From Corynebacterium sp. (lineage in GTDB: Bacteria; Actinomycetota; Actinomycetes; Mycobacteriales; Mycobacteriaceae), in the NCBI RefSeq assembly GCF_022712275.1, contig NZ_JALAGU010000055.1, positions 1 through 64,000 of the forward strand: a stretch of 64,000 bases of DNA. The letters are read 5' to 3'. Below are positions 62,817-64,000 of the stretch, piece after piece (positions within the stretch are counted from its first letter, which is position 1; every line of letters starts with the position of its first letter). The position numbers were made by a program, and so were the translations under genes. Under the pieces are notes generated by a model, which was given only the letters and a program-made list of their open reading frames with translations, made no database searches and was not told the origin of the DNA.

Positions 62817-63134
62817 TCAGTAATCGGTTTCCTTTTCGTTCGCGGCCACGATGTATTCGCGGACCGGCTGTGTATCCGCCTCAGCGGGCACGTTCAGCGC
62901 ACGGGCGAATGCCCTGCGCTGTACCGCGGTCTCGTACGCCTCCACGGTCGCGGTGATCCATGCACCACGGCCGGGACGCCGGCGGGCCGGATCAGGCAGG
63001 ACGCTCACGGCGCCCGCACTGTCCCGGACCGCGACACACCGCAACAGCCGGTCGGCCGACTGTGTACGGCGGGAGGCGATGCAGGTCCGCTGGGGACCCG
63101 CCACCGGGGTGGAGGTACGCCTGTCATCGGACAC
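62817..63134 (-). CDS. ylxR: YlxR family RNA-binding protein
   Basis: A 105-residue YlxR/DUF448 protein (RTCIASRRTQSADRLLRCVA; GRGAWI) between nusA and infB, its usual location. YlxR affects rRNA processing and RNase P in other bacteria. GTG 63134 has AGAGGAGG upstream. A spacer of 126 bp separates it from infB. Confidence 0.9.
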   Translation of the reverse strand: MSDDRRTSTPVAGPQRTCIASRRTQSADRLLRCVAVRDSAGAVSVLPDPARRRPGRGAWITATVEAYETAVQRRAFARALNVPAEADTQPVREYIVAANEKETDY

Positions 63135-63240
63135 TGCCGTACCTCCTCTTGTCTCCCGGTTCTCAGACCGTTGACCAGTGTAACGCCTGAGAGGCCTTCA
63201 CAGCCAACCGGCACACCGGGCACCGTGTCCGCTCCCCGGA

Positions 63241-64000
63241 TCAGTCCTCGCGGGTGTCGCGGTACTCCCCCGTCTCGTCGGTCTCACCGGGGTCGGACTC
63301 CGGTCGGATGTCGATCTTCCAGCCGGTGAGGCGGGCGGCCAGGCGGGCGTTCTGCCCCTCACGGCCGATCGCCAGGGACAGCTGGTGGTCCGGGACAACC
63401 GCCCGGGCGACCTGCATGTCGTGGTCGGTGACGTCGACGCGGACGACCTTGGCCGGGGCCAGGGCGTTGCCGACGTAGACCGCCGGGTCCTCGGAGAAGT
63501 CGACGATGTCGATCTTCTCGCCGCCCAGGGCGTCCATGATCGCGGTGACACGCTGGCCACGCGGGCCGATGCAGGCGCCCTTGGCGTTCAGACCGTTGAC
63601 CGCCGACCGCACGGCGACCTTGGAGCGGTGACCGGCCTCACGGGCGATGCCGGCGATCTCCACGGCCTCGTCGGCGACCTCGGGGACCTCGAGGGCGAAC
63701 AGACCGCGGACCAGTTCGGGGTGGGTGCGCGACAGGAGGATCTGGATGCCCCGCTGGCCACGGTGGACCGCGGTGACGTAGCACTTCACGCGGTCACCGT
63801 GCTCGAGCTTCTCGCCGGGGATGTGCTCGGCGGTGAGGATCATGCCGTCCTGTCCGTCGGCCTCGGTACCGAGGTGGACGACGGTGAGTCCGCGCTCATT
63901 GGCGCGGGCGTCCCGGCTGACGACGCCGGAGACGACGGTGCCCTCCAGGGCGGAGTACTTGCCGTAGCTGGTCTCGGCGCGGGCGACGTTGACCTGGCCA
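63241..64000 (-). CDS. nusA: NusA, transcription termination/antitermination factor (5' end outside window)
   Basis: The C-terminal 253 codons of NusA in an open frame from the right edge. The S1 domain (EGTVVSGVVSRDAR...VKCYVTAVHRGQRGIQILLSR) is followed by two KH domains (GACIGPRGQRVTAIMDALGGEKIDIV; QLSLAIGREGQNARLAARLTGWKIDI). No acidic repeats follow, as usual in actinobacteria. Head of the nusA-ylxR-infB-rbfA operon. Confidence 0.95.
   Translation of the reverse strand, partial: GQVNVARAETSYGKYSALEGTVVSGVVSRDARANERGLTVVHLGTEADGQDGMILTAEHIPGEKLEHGDRVKCYVTAVHRGQRGIQILLSRTHPELVRGLFALEVPEVADEAVEIAGIAREAGHRSKVAVRSAVNGLNAKGACIGPRGQRVTAIMDALGGEKIDIVDFSEDPAVYVGNALAPAKVVRVDVTDHDMQVARAVVPDHQLSLAIGREGQNARLAARLTGWKIDIRPESDPGETDETGEYRDTRED

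Overview
This 64 kb window is a high-GC chromosomal segment from a mycolic-acid actinobacterium, most likely a Corynebacterium. The evidence is corynebacterial/mycobacterial gene order: nrdR-divS-lexA, ptsI/fruR/ptsH, hflX-dapF-miaA-DUF349-miaB-gluABCD-recX-recA-DUF3046, bioYMN, pspA-clgR-cinA-pgsA-ftsK, rnj-dapA-thyX-dapB-pnp-rpsO-ribF/truB, pptT-pptH, and MATE-rbfA-infB-ylxR-nusA. Protein details agree, for example AhpC C61/C174/C176 and AhpD C130/C133/H137, the numbering of the M. tuberculosis enzymes. The species is not identifiable from sequence alone. Nearly all of the window is core genome. I see no insertion sequence, prophage, CRISPR array, rRNA or tRNA.

Layout. 1-4.5 kb: DUF4192 protein (cut by the left edge), PAC2 protein, DUF3516 helicase. 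4.5-6.8 kb: oxyR divergent from ahpC-ahpD (peroxide defence). 6.9-12.9 kb: hrpA, nrdR, a divS-like gene divergent from lexA (SOS). 13-16.1 kb: general PTS genes ptsI and ptsH with a DeoR regulator, but without the fruK-ptsF pair that sits here in C. glutamicum. 16.1-26 kb: uracil permease, hflX, a Cys-tailed unknown protein with a membrane partner, dapF, miaA, DUF349, a membrane protein, miaB. 26.2-29.5 kb: gluABCD glutamate importer. 29.5-31.7 kb: recX, recA, DUF3046. 31.8-33.7 kb: bioYMN biotin importer. 33.7-41 kb: pspA, clgR, cinA-like pncC, pgsA, terC (with a manganese-riboswitch-like leader), ftsK. 41-48.8 kb: TIGR03085 protein, rnj, dapA, thyX, dapB, pnp. 49-52.4 kb: a stop-interrupted AbiEi/DUF559-type gene, rpsO, ribF, truB. 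52.4-55.1 kb: a degraded small reading frame and a two-gene operon of a ComA-type phosphosulfolactate synthase homologue and an MmgE/PrpD protein, the least conventional part of the window. 55.3-64 kb: YrdC-family protein, pptT-pptH, MATE transporter, rbfA, infB, ylxR, nusA (cut by the right edge).

Regulation. At least sixteen genes start 6-8 nt after a TANNNT -10 hexamer with no leader to hold a ribosome binding site, so leaderless transcription looks common. In two cases (hflX/uraA and miaA/dapF) the TAG stop of the upstream gene forms the first three bases of the next gene's TAGACT hexamer. SOS boxes precede lexA/divS and recA, a BioQ-type operator overlaps the bioY promoter, a GGAAC/CGTT (SigH/SigE-type) promoter precedes clgR, and CCTATC repeats lie between oxyR and ahpC. 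All identifications come from reading the sequence and remembered family features. No database search was run.
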